This document shows, in pieces, positions 38,419-47,273 of a DNA stretch of 64,000 nt. Position 1 is the stretch's first letter; each line of letters starts with the position of its first letter. The position numbers were made by a program, and so were the translations under genes. This DNA comes from Pseudoxanthomonas beigongshangi (GTDB taxonomy: Bacteria > Pseudomonadota > Gammaproteobacteria > Xanthomonadales > Xanthomonadaceae). Below the pieces are notes generated by a model, which made no database searches, had not been told where the DNA came from, and saw nothing but the letters and a program-made list of their open reading frames with translations. The stretch lies in assembly GCF_016820515.1 (NCBI RefSeq), contig NZ_JADHDV010000002.1:55599-119598 (forward strand). Reading direction: 5' to 3'.

Positions 38419-38856
38419 GTGTTCCGGCGTGCATGGGTATCGGGTTCGGTCGCGAGCATCATTTCCACGTTGATGGTGATGGGATGGAGCCGGCGCATCG
38501 ACGGCGCCACGCCCGCCGGTACCAATGCCGCCAGCCAGTGGGTCTGGGATCGTTCCGCGCGCCGCGCGCGCGGCTGGTCGTGGCGGCATACGGCCATCGG
38601 CTACGGCGTGCATCATGCCAGTTCGGTGTTCTGGGCGCTGATGTACGAAGGCTGGCGACACCGGCATCCGGGCCGGCCGCTGGCGAAGGCCTCCGTGATC
38701 GCCGCCCTCGCCTACGTCGTGGACTACCATGTGGTGCCTCCGCGGCTGAGCCCGGGCTTCGAACACCGCATCGCTCGTCCGGGGATGCTGATGACCTACG
38801 CCACCTTCGCGCTCGGGCTGTACCTCGCCGACCGGCGGAGGGACACGCGCCGCTAG
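38419..38856 (+). CDS. Small membrane protein, hypothetical
   Basis: About 145 residues from a GTG at 38419, or 127 from ATG 38473. The first segment (VSGSVASIISTLMVMGW) is a probable helix, then a basic stretch, GYGVHHASSVFWALMYEGWRHR, a helix around ASVIAALAYVVDYHVV, and a last one at PGMLMTYATFALGLYLADRR. No convincing ribosome-binding site is seen and the start is uncertain. It converges with and overlaps by 4 bases the gene at 38853. No family recognised. Confidence 0.6.
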   Translation: MFRRAWVSGSVASIISTLMVMGWSRRIDGATPAGTNAASQWVWDRSARRARGWSWRHTAIGYGVHHASSVFWALMYEGWRHRHPGRPLAKASVIAALAYVVDYHVVPPRLSPGFEHRIARPGMLMTYATFALGLYLADRRRDTRR

Positions 38857-39365
38857 GCATCGCGCGCGCGCCAGGCGGCCCGCGATTCTGCCAATGCCGG
38901 CAACATCACCAGCAGCACCGCGGGCAGCAACACCCACGCCTGCTTCGCGTTGGAGGGCATCGGGTCGCGCAGCGCGACCCGCCAGCCCCACGTATCCTGG
39001 CTTGTTCCGGTCGCCGCTGCCAGCGCGATCAGGCCGAACCAGGGCGCCATGTCCAGCACGCTGTGGACATGCTGCTCCAATGGCCCGATCCGGCGCAGCG
39101 GATAGGCGACCTGGGTATCCCGATAGCCTACCGCCGCATGCACCGTCACCAGCACCGCCAACACCAGCAGCACCGTCCATGACGGTTGCAGATACAGCCA
39201 CAGCAGCACGCCGGTGCCGATGAGCCCCAGTTGCACCAGGTGCAGGCGCGATTCGGCCCAGCCGGAAGTATGGGCCAGGTCCTCGCGCCAGTGCAGGGTG
39301 AAGTCGGCCAGGCCGGCGCACAGCCAGAGGATATAGCCCGCATAGGCCCATTCGGCGGCGAGCAT
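38853..39365 (-). CDS. Hypothetical multi-pass membrane protein
   Basis: The 170-residue protein has about five helices (AYAGYILWLCAGLADFTLHW, RLHLVQLGLIGTGVLLWLYL, WTVLLVLAVLVTVHAAVGY, APWFGLIALAAAT, AWVLLPAVLLVMLPALAESRAAWRA) and conserved-looking charged groups (DFTLHWREDLAHTSGWAESRLH). It starts 3 bases after the FAD/Rieske gene stop on the same strand, so the two are one operon and it may be its membrane partner. No family name is certain. Confidence 0.75.
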   Translation of the reverse strand: MLAAEWAYAGYILWLCAGLADFTLHWREDLAHTSGWAESRLHLVQLGLIGTGVLLWLYLQPSWTVLLVLAVLVTVHAAVGYRDTQVAYPLRRIGPLEQHVHSVLDMAPWFGLIALAAATGTSQDTWGWRVALRDPMPSNAKQAWVLLPAVLLVMLPALAESRAAWRARDA

Positions 39366-39368
39366 GGC

Positions 39369-40898
39369 TCAGGAAGCCTTTTCCCATGGGAAGGGCGACA
39401 ACGGTTCGCTCGTGGGGCCATTGAGAATGGCGCCGCTGGCCGCATCGAAGCGCGAACCATGGCAGGGACAGTCCCAGGATTTTTCCTCGCTGCTCCAGCG
39501 CACCACGCAACCCAGGTGCGGGCAGCGCGCATTGAAGGCATGCAGGTGTCCATCCGCGCCGCGATACAACGCTACCCGATGCAGGCCGCGGCGCAGCACC
39601 GCGCCGGTGCCACGCGCGATCGCGTCGGCGTCGGCCACCTCGCCCGGCCGGATCCAGTCGCGGTATTGCAGTGCTGCATTGGCGTTCTCGCGCAGCCACT
39701 CGCCGCCGCCACGCACCGGCTTGCGAGCCGGGTCGTAGAGTCCGGTCCATGGATTGTCGCGCCCCTGGATCAGATCCGTGATCAACAACCCGGCCAGGGT
39801 ACCGTGGGTGATGCCGTTGCCGGAGTCACCGGTCACCAGGTAAACATTCTCGTTGTCGGGATCCCGGCCGATGAAGGCCAGACTGTCCGCCGGCTCGAGC
39901 ACCTGGCCCGACCATGCATGGGTGAATCGTCCTATTCCCGGGAATCTCGCCTTCGCCCATTCCTGCAGGCGCACATAGGCGGTCGGGTCATCCTCCTGTC
40001 CGGTCTTGTGATCCTCGCCGCCCACGATGACCTGCACCGGATCGGCCGCGTCGCCCGGCATCTGCAGGCGCACATAGTGGTAAGGATCGCCGTCGTCCCA
40101 ATACAACGCGTCGGGCAAGGTCTCCGGCGGCGCCTCCGCGACCACGGCGTAGGTCCGGTAGGGCGCCTGCTTGGTATAGGTCGCTCCGGTCTCGTGGAAT
40201 GGCACGTTGCTGGCGACCACCACCGCGTTCGCGCGCACTTCGCCTTCACGCAGGCGCACGCATGGCTGCGCACCACCTTCCACCGCGCTGGCCTCGGCGC
40301 GCAGGAACGCGCCGCCTGCATCACGCACGGCCTTGGCGAGCACCAACAGGTACAGGCCCATGTCCACCCGCGCCTGCTGATCGAACCGCAGCACCGGCCC
40401 CAGCGCGGCAGGTGCCTCCTCGCCCTCGCCCACCAGTTCGGCCGACAATCCCGCGGCCCGTGCCGCCTCCGCCTCGCGGCGCAGGTTGTCGGTATCCCCG
40501 TCATGCGAGAACAGATAGCCGGGCAGCCGGCGGAATCCGCACGGCGGATCCGAGGCCAGGGCCAGTTCCTCGATCCAGTCGATGGCGGCCGCATGGCTGG
40601 CCGCCGCCAGTCGCGCCCCCTCCTCGCCATGTTGGCGGGCCAGACGGTAGTAGCGATCGTCCAGCGCGGACGCCAGATGCGCGGTGGTGCGCAGGGTTTC
40701 GCCCGCGCCAAGGCCGGCGCGATCGATGACCAGCACCCTCCTGCCTTCGCGGCACAGGCACAGTGCCGTGCTCAGTCCGGCGATGCCCGCGCCGACGATC
40801 ACGACGTCCTGTGCTTCGCTGACCGGGCCTTCGAGAAACCAGTCCGCGGTAGCCGTGTCCACCGGCGTCCAGAGCGGTTGCGTGCGTGCGGTACCCAT
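39369..40898 (-). CDS. FAD-dependent oxidoreductase with C-terminal Rieske [2Fe-2S] domain
   Basis: The 509-residue protein has a DAO-type FAD domain (VVIVGAGIAGLSTALCLCREGRRVLVIDRAGLGAGETLRTTAHLAS, residues about 30-80) and a C-terminal Rieske domain (CPHLGCVV, then CPCHGSRF, around residues 455-485). Both Cys-His pairs of the Rieske cluster are intact. Proteins of this shape move electrons from an unknown donor; bacterial members sit with catalase and osmostress genes. ATG 40898 is family-consistent. Followed immediately by a small membrane protein gene. Confidence 0.93.
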   Translation of the reverse strand: MGTARTQPLWTPVDTATADWFLEGPVSEAQDVVIVGAGIAGLSTALCLCREGRRVLVIDRAGLGAGETLRTTAHLASALDDRYYRLARQHGEEGARLAAASHAAAIDWIEELALASDPPCGFRRLPGYLFSHDGDTDNLRREAEAARAAGLSAELVGEGEEAPAALGPVLRFDQQARVDMGLYLLVLAKAVRDAGGAFLRAEASAVEGGAQPCVRLREGEVRANAVVVASNVPFHETGATYTKQAPYRTYAVVAEAPPETLPDALYWDDGDPYHYVRLQMPGDAADPVQVIVGGEDHKTGQEDDPTAYVRLQEWAKARFPGIGRFTHAWSGQVLEPADSLAFIGRDPDNENVYLVTGDSGNGITHGTLAGLLITDLIQGRDNPWTGLYDPARKPVRGGGEWLRENANAALQYRDWIRPGEVADADAIARGTGAVLRRGLHRVALYRGADGHLHAFNARCPHLGCVVRWSSEEKSWDCPCHGSRFDAASGAILNGPTSEPLSPFPWEKAS

Positions 40899-41009
40899 GG
40901 CGGATTCCCTGCTGCGAGGATGGGCTTGGCTTAGCCCACCCCGGAAAAAAATAAAGTGAAGCCTCCACCAGCACCCGCCACGTCGGCCGAATCTGCGCGA
41001 GCTCGGGTT

Positions 41010-41021
41010 GGAAAATTTTCC
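41010..41021. promoter_or_regulatory. AT-rich 12-bp palindrome in a divergent gap
   Basis: GGAAAATTTTCC, a perfect palindrome, stands out in high-GC DNA between the divergent FAD/Rieske and con-10/KGG genes. It may be an operator, but no regulator with this site is known to me. Confidence 0.25.
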
Positions 41022-41131
41022 GCCTTCCCGTCCCGGCGTGCACCAGGCGTCATGCCGACCGGTTGAAAGCTGGCGTGGGCATTGCGGCGATCCGTTCGGG
41101 CACTTCCCTGCCCGCAAACAGGAGACTTTCA

Positions 41132-41308
41132 ATGCCAACCCAGAACCGCAACAAGAACTCGGGCCAGGACCGTCGTGGCTTCGCCAGCATGGATCCGGAC
41201 AAGCAGCGCAACATCGCCGCCGAAGGCGGCCGCGGCGACCACTCGCCAGGTCATTCCTCCGTCGTCTTGCGAGGAAGGAAAACGCGGGCCGCGGGCCCGC
41301 GTTTTCCT
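41132..41308 (+). CDS. con-10/KGG-type general stress peptide lacking a stop codon
   Basis: The start is strong: AGGAG lies 7 bases before ATG 41132. The peptide has the con-10/KGG core RRGFASMDPDKQRNIAAEGGRGDH (residues 14-37, split by function into GFASMD and GG), as in small hydrophilic stress proteins. After residue about 40 the family sequence is lost and no TAA, TAG or TGA occurs in any plus-strand frame from 41221 past the terminator at 41275-41309. The terminated mRNA would therefore be nonstop, about 58 codons long. The listed end is where the terminator ends the message, not a stop codon. Loss of the true 3' end by rearrangement is the alternative. Confidence 0.6.
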
Positions 41309-41309
41309 T
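41275..41309. terminator. Bidirectional terminator between con-10/KGG gene and katE
   Basis: AAGGAAAACGCGGGC (41275-41289), a 5-base loop, and its exact inverse GCCCGCGTTTTCCTT (41295-41309): a 15-bp perfect stem with A and T tracts on both sides. It serves the plus-strand peptide gene and the convergent katE, whose stop is at 41327. Confidence 0.88.
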
Positions 41310-41326
41310 GTGTCACGGAGATTGCC

Positions 41327-43714
41327 TCAGACCCGGGGCGGATCCGTCTCACGCTCGGGGTTGCGATGTCCGGCAATCGCGCCGACGAATCGGGACAACG
41401 CCTCCTCGCCGGCGAACTCGGCCATCACCAGGGCATCGTCGGCGTTGGATTCGATATCGATGCCGGCGACCGACAGCACTTCGCTGGCCGTGCCGAGCGC
41501 CAGGATCGCCTTGCCGTGGCGCCAGGCATCCCGCACGAATTCCAGTACCCGGCCGTCGGCCGACCACAACGCCACTGCTTCCTCGCCGGCCGGCAGCACC
41601 AGCGCGTCGAACAGCACGCTGGGCTCGTTCTCGACCGAGGCGTCCGCGTCGAGCGTTTCCCCCTCCTCGGTTTCCAGCGCGCCGACGTGTGGACCCAGCA
41701 CGCGCACGGCCGCGCCCCGACCGCCCAGCGCTTCCACCAGCGCACGCACATCCTTGGCGCGCACGCCGCGCGTGGCCAGGATCGCCACCCGCCGGCTGCG
41801 GATGCCGCCGTCTCCCGGCCTGGCGGTCAGCGACAGCGCAGGCGACAGGGTCACTTCCGCCGCCGGCGGTCGTTCCAGTGCGCGCGGCATCGCCGGTGGC
41901 AGTGCCATGCCCAGCCCGGCGGCGACTTCAGCCGCCAGCGTCTCGGAGACATTGCGCAGCATCGAAACGACCCGGCGCCGGATGGCCGGCACCGTCACCT
42001 TGCTCAACTCGAAGCGGAAACCGGCGGCGATGTGGCGTTTCTCGAACGCGGTCTGGCTCTCGTAGAACAGGGTGGCCTGGGCGAAATGCTCGGCGAATTT
42101 CTCGGGTTTTGCCCGTACCTCGTCGCCTTCGGACGGCTCGGAAAACGAGACGAAACCGGCCGCACCCGCCTGGAACGGGCAACCGCCGCCCAACGAATTG
42201 GGCTCGTACGAGACACGCCCTCGATGGATGGCCTGCCGGTGCATTCCGTCACGCTGGTTGTTGTGTACCGGCGCCAGCGGCGCGTTGATGGGAATCTCGT
42301 GGAAGTTGGGCCCGCCCAGCCGGCTGATCTGGGTATCCACGTAGGAATGGATGCGTCCGGCCAGCAACGGATCGTTGGTGAAGTCGATGCCGGGGATCAC
42401 ATGCGCGGCGCAGAACGCCACCTGCTCGGTCTCGGCGAAGAAGTTGTCCGGATTGCGGTTTAGCACCAGCCGCCCGACGACGCGCAACGGCACCAGTTCC
42501 TCCGGCACGATCTTGGTCGCGTCCAGCACGTCGAAGCTGAAGGCCTCGGCCTGCTCCGGGGTGAAGATCTGCAGGCCCAGTTCGTATTCGGGATAATCGC
42601 CGGCCTCGATTGCCTCCCAGAGATCGCGCCGGTGGAAATCGGGATCCGCGCCGGAGATCTTCACCGCCTCGTCCCACACCAGCGAATGGGTGCCGAGCAC
42701 GGGATTCCAGTGGAACTTGCAGAACACCGAATCGCCGTCCGCATTCACCAGCCGGAACGTGTGCACGCCAAAGCCCTGCATCATCCGGAAACTGCGCGGG
42801 ATGGCGCGATCGGACATCAGCCACATCAACATGTGGGTGGATTCGGGCATCAGCGAAACGAAATCCCAGAAGGTGTCGTGGGCGGATGCGGCCTGTGGCA
42901 TCGCATGATGCGGCTCGGGCTTCACCGCGTGCACCAGATCCGGAAACTTGATCGCGTCCTGGATGAAGAAAACCGGCATGTTGTTGCCCACCAGGTCCCA
43001 GTTGCCCTCGTCGGTATAGAACTTCACCGCGAAACCGCGCACATCGCGAGCCGTGTCCTTGGAGCCCCGCTCGCCAGCCACGGTGGAGAAGCGCACGAAT
43101 ACCGGCGTGCGCTTGCCGGCGGCTTCGAACGGGGCGGCACGGGTGAGTTCGGACAGGCTCTCGTAGGCTTCGAAATAGCCGTGCGCGCCGGACCCCCGCG
43201 CATGCACGATACGCTCGGGAATCCGTTCGTGGTCGAAATGGGTGATCTTCTCGCGCAGGATGAAATCCTTGAGCAGCGCGGGCCCACGCAGACCGGCCTT
43301 CAGGCTGTTCTGGTTGTCCGCCACCGGCACGCCCTGGTTGGTGGTCAAGCGGCGATCACCGGCATCGTTGCGCACGCGCAGCAGCGGGCCGCTGCCGGCG
43401 TCCATGCCCGGCAACGCCGGTTCGCCGGACTTTCCGGTGTCGTTGCGCTCGCTCACCGTGCTGGCGGCCGCGTCCGGCGCGGGCGCTGGAACATGCTCGC
43501 CCTCCGGCGGATCCAGCGCATGTTCCAGACCGTGCTCGGCCGCCTTGCCGGCGTTGTACTCGCGCTCGCTTGACCATGCTTCGGCCAGGCGGGCGACCTC
43601 GGCCTGCGGCACGCCCAGCCCCCCGGACCGTCCCTCGGCCGGGCCGGAATCGGTACGGGGGCGGGCTTTCTTCCCCGTAGCCGACCGCTTGGAGGGGGTT
43701 TGCTTCTTGCTCAT
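41327..43714 (-). CDS. katE: Large-subunit catalase HPII
   Basis: KatE is a heme catalase that removes hydrogen peroxide in stationary phase. The 795-residue product has a long disordered N-terminus, the catalase core with catalytic His in [50 protein letters not shown], and a C-terminal DJ-1/flavodoxin-like domain ([23 protein letters not shown], about 640-795), which marks the large-subunit (HPII) clade. ATG 43714 has the AGGAGGTG ribosome-binding site at 8 bases. That site is inside a perfect 9-bp hairpin. Catalase activity is family-level. Confidence 0.97.
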   Translation of the reverse strand: MSKKQTPSKRSATGKKARPRTDSGPAEGRSGGLGVPQAEVARLAEAWSSEREYNAGKAAEHGLEHALDPPEGEHVPAPAPDAAASTVSERNDTGKSGEPALPGMDAGSGPLLRVRNDAGDRRLTTNQGVPVADNQNSLKAGLRGPALLKDFILREKITHFDHERIPERIVHARGSGAHGYFEAYESLSELTRAAPFEAAGKRTPVFVRFSTVAGERGSKDTARDVRGFAVKFYTDEGNWDLVGNNMPVFFIQDAIKFPDLVHAVKPEPHHAMPQAASAHDTFWDFVSLMPESTHMLMWLMSDRAIPRSFRMMQGFGVHTFRLVNADGDSVFCKFHWNPVLGTHSLVWDEAVKISGADPDFHRRDLWEAIEAGDYPEYELGLQIFTPEQAEAFSFDVLDATKIVPEELVPLRVVGRLVLNRNPDNFFAETEQVAFCAAHVIPGIDFTNDPLLAGRIHSYVDTQISRLGGPNFHEIPINAPLAPVHNNQRDGMHRQAIHRGRVSYEPNSLGGGCPFQAGAAGFVSFSEPSEGDEVRAKPEKFAEHFAQATLFYESQTAFEKRHIAAGFRFELSKVTVPAIRRRVVSMLRNVSETLAAEVAAGLGMALPPAMPRALERPPAAEVTLSPALSLTARPGDGGIRSRRVAILATRGVRAKDVRALVEALGGRGAAVRVLGPHVGALETEEGETLDADASVENEPSVLFDALVLPAGEEAVALWSADGRVLEFVRDAWRHGKAILALGTASEVLSVAGIDIESNADDALVMAEFAGEEALSRFVGAIAGHRNPERETDPPRV

Positions 43715-43717
43715 GGC

Positions 43718-43742
43718 GGACACCTCCTGGAGAGAGGTGTCC
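43718..43742 (-). promoter_or_regulatory. Hairpin sequestering the katE ribosome-binding site
   Basis: In the mRNA sense GGACACCTC (43742-43734), a TCTCCAG loop, and GAGGTGTCC (43726-43718) form a perfect 9-bp stem. The AGGAGGTG Shine-Dalgarno is in the loop edge and 3' arm, 8 bases before ATG 43714. There is no T-tract, so this is not a terminator. It would block initiation unless melted or bound by something. Confidence 0.6.
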
Positions 43743-43835
43743 CAAGCTAGCCCGATGGAGTGAACAGAATGCGTTCGGCGGTCGACGCGAGTGATTCGGC
43801 AGGCCAGGGCCTGGCTTGTTTACCCATCGATATGT

Positions 43836-44654
43836 TCATCCGCCGGCATGCACCTGGCTTGATGCGCCGGTGCCACCCTCAAGATAGGCCAACAGCAGTT
43901 CGGGCATCCCGCTTGTCACCTCGCCCGGCGGCTCGTCGTCGCGAAGGTCCAGGTAGATTTCTGCCGCAGCGGACAGGGCATCGCGAACCGAACCGGCGTC
44001 ATGCACGGCCACTGTACGTGCCAGCAGTTGGATCGCCGCATCATCCCACGTCTCCATTCGCCGCAGGCCCCGCTGCGCGCGCCCGGCCCTGCGATGAAGC
44101 ATCGGCCCCAATACCTGATCGCGGAAAAAGGCGAGCATCCCCATGGCCTCGAACAGTTCACCGCGCCCCAGCTTGGCCGCGCCGTAATGCAGCCAGATCC
44201 AGGCCCGCTGTTCGAACCATTCCGGGGAGCGCTCCGGCCAATGGATGACCGCCGCGTCGAGTCGGCCTTCAATATCGGCGGCGTCGCGGGCGAACAGCAC
44301 CGAGGGTCGTTCTACGAGCCGGCCCAGATCTTCCGCAACGATGAATTTGAGATCCACATGGAGCAAGGGAGGACCGTAAAGACAGATGAGCAACCTCGGT
44401 TCGCCGACATGCTCTCCACTGAAAGCTGACAGCAGGTCGCCCAGGCCTTCCGCGAACTGCCTGCGCGTGGCCATGACCTCGGAATACCCGCCAGACTCCA
44501 CGACCACCACGAAATCCAGATCCGAATAGCGGTCGAAGCCGCCGTGGACATAGGAACCGCCCGCAAGCAGGGCCTTCAGCCGCGGATCGCGGGAAACCCC
44601 GGCCCGTACCCTTTCGACAAACGCCTGGTGCTGTGGGGGAAGCATTCCGCTCAT
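43836..44654 (-). CDS. Nucleotidyltransferase-fold protein
   Basis: The 272-residue protein has the nucleotidyltransferase motif GGSYVHGGFDRYSDLDFVVVV (residues 31-51), giving the G-S and the SDLD catalytic pair; a third acidic residue is in LLHVDLKFI. The C-terminal half is helical. This is the aminoglycoside-adenylyltransferase/DNA-pol-beta-like fold, but resistance cannot be inferred from it. ATG 44654 is chosen; TTG 44681 would add 9 residues. Unclear neighbours: DUF2306 upstream and katE downstream. Confidence 0.85.
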   Translation of the reverse strand: MSGMLPPQHQAFVERVRAGVSRDPRLKALLAGGSYVHGGFDRYSDLDFVVVVESGGYSEVMATRRQFAEGLGDLLSAFSGEHVGEPRLLICLYGPPLLHVDLKFIVAEDLGRLVERPSVLFARDAADIEGRLDAAVIHWPERSPEWFEQRAWIWLHYGAAKLGRGELFEAMGMLAFFRDQVLGPMLHRRAGRAQRGLRRMETWDDAAIQLLARTVAVHDAGSVRDALSAAAEIYLDLRDDEPPGEVTSGMPELLLAYLEGGTGASSQVHAGG

Positions 44655-44694
44655 GTCCGGCGCTCGAAGGACACGGGCCAAAGCCGGATTGCAA

Positions 44695-45402
44695 TCATGC
44701 GGATTCGACTTCCGGGCTGCTGCGGAGCGTGCGTCCGGGAAACCCGCGCGGCGCCTGCATCCCGCGCATCAAGGACACGCCCGCTCCGTACACCAGCAAC
44801 GGCGCGGCCCAGCTCAACCACAGCAGCGTCGGGATCATCACCATCGGCGAAGCGAGTTCCATCATGCCGGGAATCCGGACCAGCGCCCGGAAGGTGATCG
44901 GCGCCAGCGTCACCAGGTAGCAGCCGATCATCCATCGCCGGTGCACGTCCACCTGTCCACGGCGGATGGCGCGATAGCCCAGGAAGGCGGTGACCAGCCA
45001 GGCCAGCGCGGTGGCGCCGAATGCGGTGCGTATCGCGGCCGGCGCAGGGCTGGTCAGGATCAGTCCCACCGCGCCCACGCAGGCGACCAGCATGCCCAGC
45101 AGGAAGGTCCGGCCGATCCAGCGATGCACCCGCGGCCAGGTGCGGCGAAGTTGCGGCAGGAACTGCAGTGCGCCCAGCAGGACCGTCAGCGCGCCACCAC
45201 CGATATGCGTCCACAGCCACTCGCGCCGGGTCCAGAACATGCCGTAGCTGCCGGCATTCAGTTGGGTGTACTTCTGGTAGGCGATGGAGAGAAACTCGAA
45301 GGCCGCGAGTGAGACCATCAACCACGCCAGGGCCCATGCCGTGTTTCGTGCAAGCGCCGGCCACACACGGGAAGAAGTTCGTTCCAGGTTCGGCTGCGTC
45401 AT
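44695..45402 (-). CDS. DUF2306 membrane protein
   Basis: The 235-residue protein has about six helices and the DUF2306 pattern (WTHIGGGALTVLLGALQFLPQLRRTWPRVHRWIGRTFLLGMLVACVG; ALAWLVTAFLGYRAIRRGQVDVHRRWMIGCYLVTLAPI). The His pairs in WTHIGGG, RVHRWIGR and DVHRRWM could bind heme or metal. Function unknown. It precedes the nucleotidyltransferase gene by 40 bases, so the two may be co-transcribed. Confidence 0.88.
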   Translation of the reverse strand: MTQPNLERTSSRVWPALARNTAWALAWLMVSLAAFEFLSIAYQKYTQLNAGSYGMFWTRREWLWTHIGGGALTVLLGALQFLPQLRRTWPRVHRWIGRTFLLGMLVACVGAVGLILTSPAPAAIRTAFGATALAWLVTAFLGYRAIRRGQVDVHRRWMIGCYLVTLAPITFRALVRIPGMMELASPMVMIPTLLWLSWAAPLLVYGAGVSLMRGMQAPRGFPGRTLRSSPEVESA

Positions 45403-45498
45403 TTCATCGCCATCCGCGGGTGAGCGGCTGAGCCTACCTGAGCGCGGGAGCGCCGATAAGTGGCCTGTTCATAGATGAACCACGCCTTCCCTTGCCAG

Positions 45499-45846
45499 TC
45501 AGGCAGGCCAAGACGTGGAGCCAGGTCTTCCCTCCATGCCACTGGGATCGGCCGACAGCAGATCCTCGTGCAGCATGAAGACGTCGTTGCCGTCGACGCC
45601 GGGATCGCCGATGGCGTAGAGCGTCGAAAACACCGCCTCGTAGGCCGTGTTCCGCATCAGCAGGCAGATGTCCCGGGGATCGGCTCCGAGAGCAAGCAGC
45701 CGCTCGAGGGCCGGTCCGCTGTCGGCCAGCGGATCATCCGGTCGCTGTTTGGCATGGGCGATCACCTGGGCCAAACCATCCGGCCTGAGCTGGATGTTGA
45801 TTACCTCGGCCCAGAGGTGTGCCAGGAGTTCTTCGCGAGTGGACAT
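45499..45846 (-). CDS. Conserved hypothetical protein
   Basis: A 115-residue soluble protein (MSTREELLAHLWAEVINIQLRPDGLAQVIAHAKQRPDDPLADSGPALERLLALGADPRDICLLMRNTAYEAVFSTLYAIGDPGV...) with all-alpha character and no signal peptide. The ATG at 45846 follows a weak ribosome-binding site. No family recognised; it stands alone between DUF2306 and the cbpM operon. Confidence 0.65.
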   Translation of the reverse strand: MSTREELLAHLWAEVINIQLRPDGLAQVIAHAKQRPDDPLADSGPALERLLALGADPRDICLLMRNTAYEAVFSTLYAIGDPGVDGNDVFMLHEDLLSADPSGMEGRPGSTSWPA

Positions 45847-45948
45847 GATGTTCCTGTGGTTCGTGGGGTGGGTTCACACCGGGCCCTGGGGATCGGGCAT
45901 GCGGTTCATCGGTATTGGGCCCTGCCGCGAAGAGCCAATCCCCCTCGG

Positions 45949-45969
45949 TCCCCCTTCTTCGAAGGGGGA
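45949..45969. repeat. Palindromic repeat TCCCCCTTC / GAAGGGGGA
   Basis: A 9-bp stem with a 3-base loop in the 240-base gap after cbpM. Short CCCCCTTC palindromes of this kind are common dispersed repeats in high-GC proteobacteria. No T-tract, so a terminator role is uncertain. Confidence 0.5.
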
Positions 45970-46086
45970 GGCAAAGCGGGCATGCGGGATTGGACGGAGT
46001 GCTGATCAGCATGCGGAGGCGGAGCCGCGACGCGCCATGTCCCCATGTCCGCAGTAAGTCCATTCGCGCAGATGTACGGACCTTCC

Positions 46087-46362
46087 CTACTCGCCCTTGA
46101 TCTCCCCGCGCAGTTGCGCGAGGAGGCGGCGCAGCCCGTGGATCTGGTCGATGAGATGCAGGGCCACGTCGATGCCTTCCTCGTTCACGCCCAGATCGTC
46201 GGAAAGGTCGCGTACCAGATAGGCGCGGGCGACGTCGATTTCGGTCAGTTCGACGCGGCTGGCGGTTCGCGCGGGCGTGATCCAGGCCCTCTCGATCCAC
46301 ACGGTCAGCGTTTCGCGGCGGATGCCGGATTGGCTCAGGAATTCTTCCAGATCGATGTTCAT
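46087..46362 (-). CDS. cbpM: Chaperone modulator CbpM
   Basis: The 91-residue protein has a MerR-like helix-turn-helix N-terminus ([27 protein letters not shown]) and helical C-terminal segment ([34 protein letters not shown]), the CbpM pattern. CbpM binds the J domain of CbpA and inhibits it. ATG 46362 overlaps the CbpA stop (ATGA). Third gene of the ydeP-cbpA-cbpM chain. Confidence 0.92.
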   Translation of the reverse strand: MNIDLEEFLSQSGIRRETLTVWIERAWITPARTASRVELTEIDVARAYLVRDLSDDLGVNEEGIDVALHLIDQIHGLRRLLAQLRGEIKGE

Positions 46363-47273
46363 GCCTGCGGTTCCTCGCGGGGATGATGGCCCTGCCCTGC
46401 GTGCCATCCGGAGACGAAGTCCTTCAGTTCGGGATCGCCGCCCTTGGGCAGCACGATGCGCAGGCGGACGTACTCGTCGCCTCGCCCGCCGCCCCGGCGC
46501 GGCATGCCGTGGCCCTTCACCCGCAGCCGGCTGCTGCCGTCGGAGCCCGGCGGCACGTTCAGGTCCACGTGTCCGGTGGGAGTGGGCACGCGAATCGGCC
46601 CGCCCAGCACCGCTTCGCGCAACGAGATGGGCACTTCCAGGCCAAGATCCTCGCCGTCCTGGCTGAAACGGGGATCCGGCATCACGTCCAGTTCGATCAG
46701 CGCGTCGCCCGGCTGGCCATGCTCGCCGCCGGGCGCGCCCTTGCCGCGCAACCGCAAAGTCTGCCCCGATACGATCCCGGCCGGCACGGTGACGTCCAGG
46801 GTATCGCCGGTGGGCAGCGTCAGCCGGGTCCGGGTGCCATTGATGGCGTCGGCCAGGCTGATCGGCAGGCGGTAGTGCATGTCCTGTCCGCGCCGGTGCG
46901 CGCGCGCCTGCGCGCTGCGCCGGAGCAGTTCGGCGAACGGGTCATCGCCTTCGGCGAAATCCGCGTAGGCGGCATGGTCGGTGTCGTTGCCGTAGGCATG
47001 GCCGTGATCGGCGCCGGCATAGTCGCGATAGTAGCGATGCTGCGGCCGTTCGGCGCCGGTTTCGTCGATCTCGCCGGCGTCGTAGCGCTTGCGCTGCTCC
47101 GCGTCCCCGAGCAGGCGGTAGGCGACGGCGACGTCCTTGAAGCGCTCCTCGGCCGCCTTGTCGCCGGGATTGAGGTCCGGGTGCAGCTTGCGCGCCAGTC
47201 GCCGGTAGGCCTTCTTGATCTCGTCGGCCGAAGCGCTCGCCGGGACGCCCAGGATCTCGTAGGGATTGCTCAC
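46359..47273 (-). CDS. cbpA: DnaJ-like co-chaperone CbpA
   Basis: The 304-residue protein has a J domain with HPD ([40 protein letters not shown]), a linker, and DnaJ-class C-terminal domains ([90 protein letters not shown]). No zinc repeats, as expected for CbpA. ATG 47273 overlaps the upstream YdeP-like stop (ATGA). It assists DnaK and can bind DNA in E. coli. Confidence 0.94.
   Translation of the reverse strand: MSNPYEILGVPASASADEIKKAYRRLARKLHPDLNPGDKAAEERFKDVAVAYRLLGDAEQRKRYDAGEIDETGAERPQHRYYRDYAGADHGHAYGNDTDHAAYADFAEGDDPFAELLRRSAQARAHRRGQDMHYRLPISLADAINGTRTRLTLPTGDTLDVTVPAGIVSGQTLRLRGKGAPGGEHGQPGDALIELDVMPDPRFSQDGEDLGLEVPISLREAVLGGPIRVPTPTGHVDLNVPPGSDGSSRLRVKGHGMPRRGGGRGDEYVRLRIVLPKGGDPELKDFVSGWHAGQGHHPREEPQA

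Noticed and set aside
41132..42463. Reading the con-10/KGG frame as a 444-residue protein
   Set aside because: The part after residue about 60 is antisense to katE and lies beyond a strong bidirectional terminator, so a long protein is very unlikely.
43836..44654. Aminoglycoside resistance for the nucleotidyltransferase-fold protein
   Set aside because: The fold motif is shared by many unrelated enzymes; there is no specific resistance-family motif.
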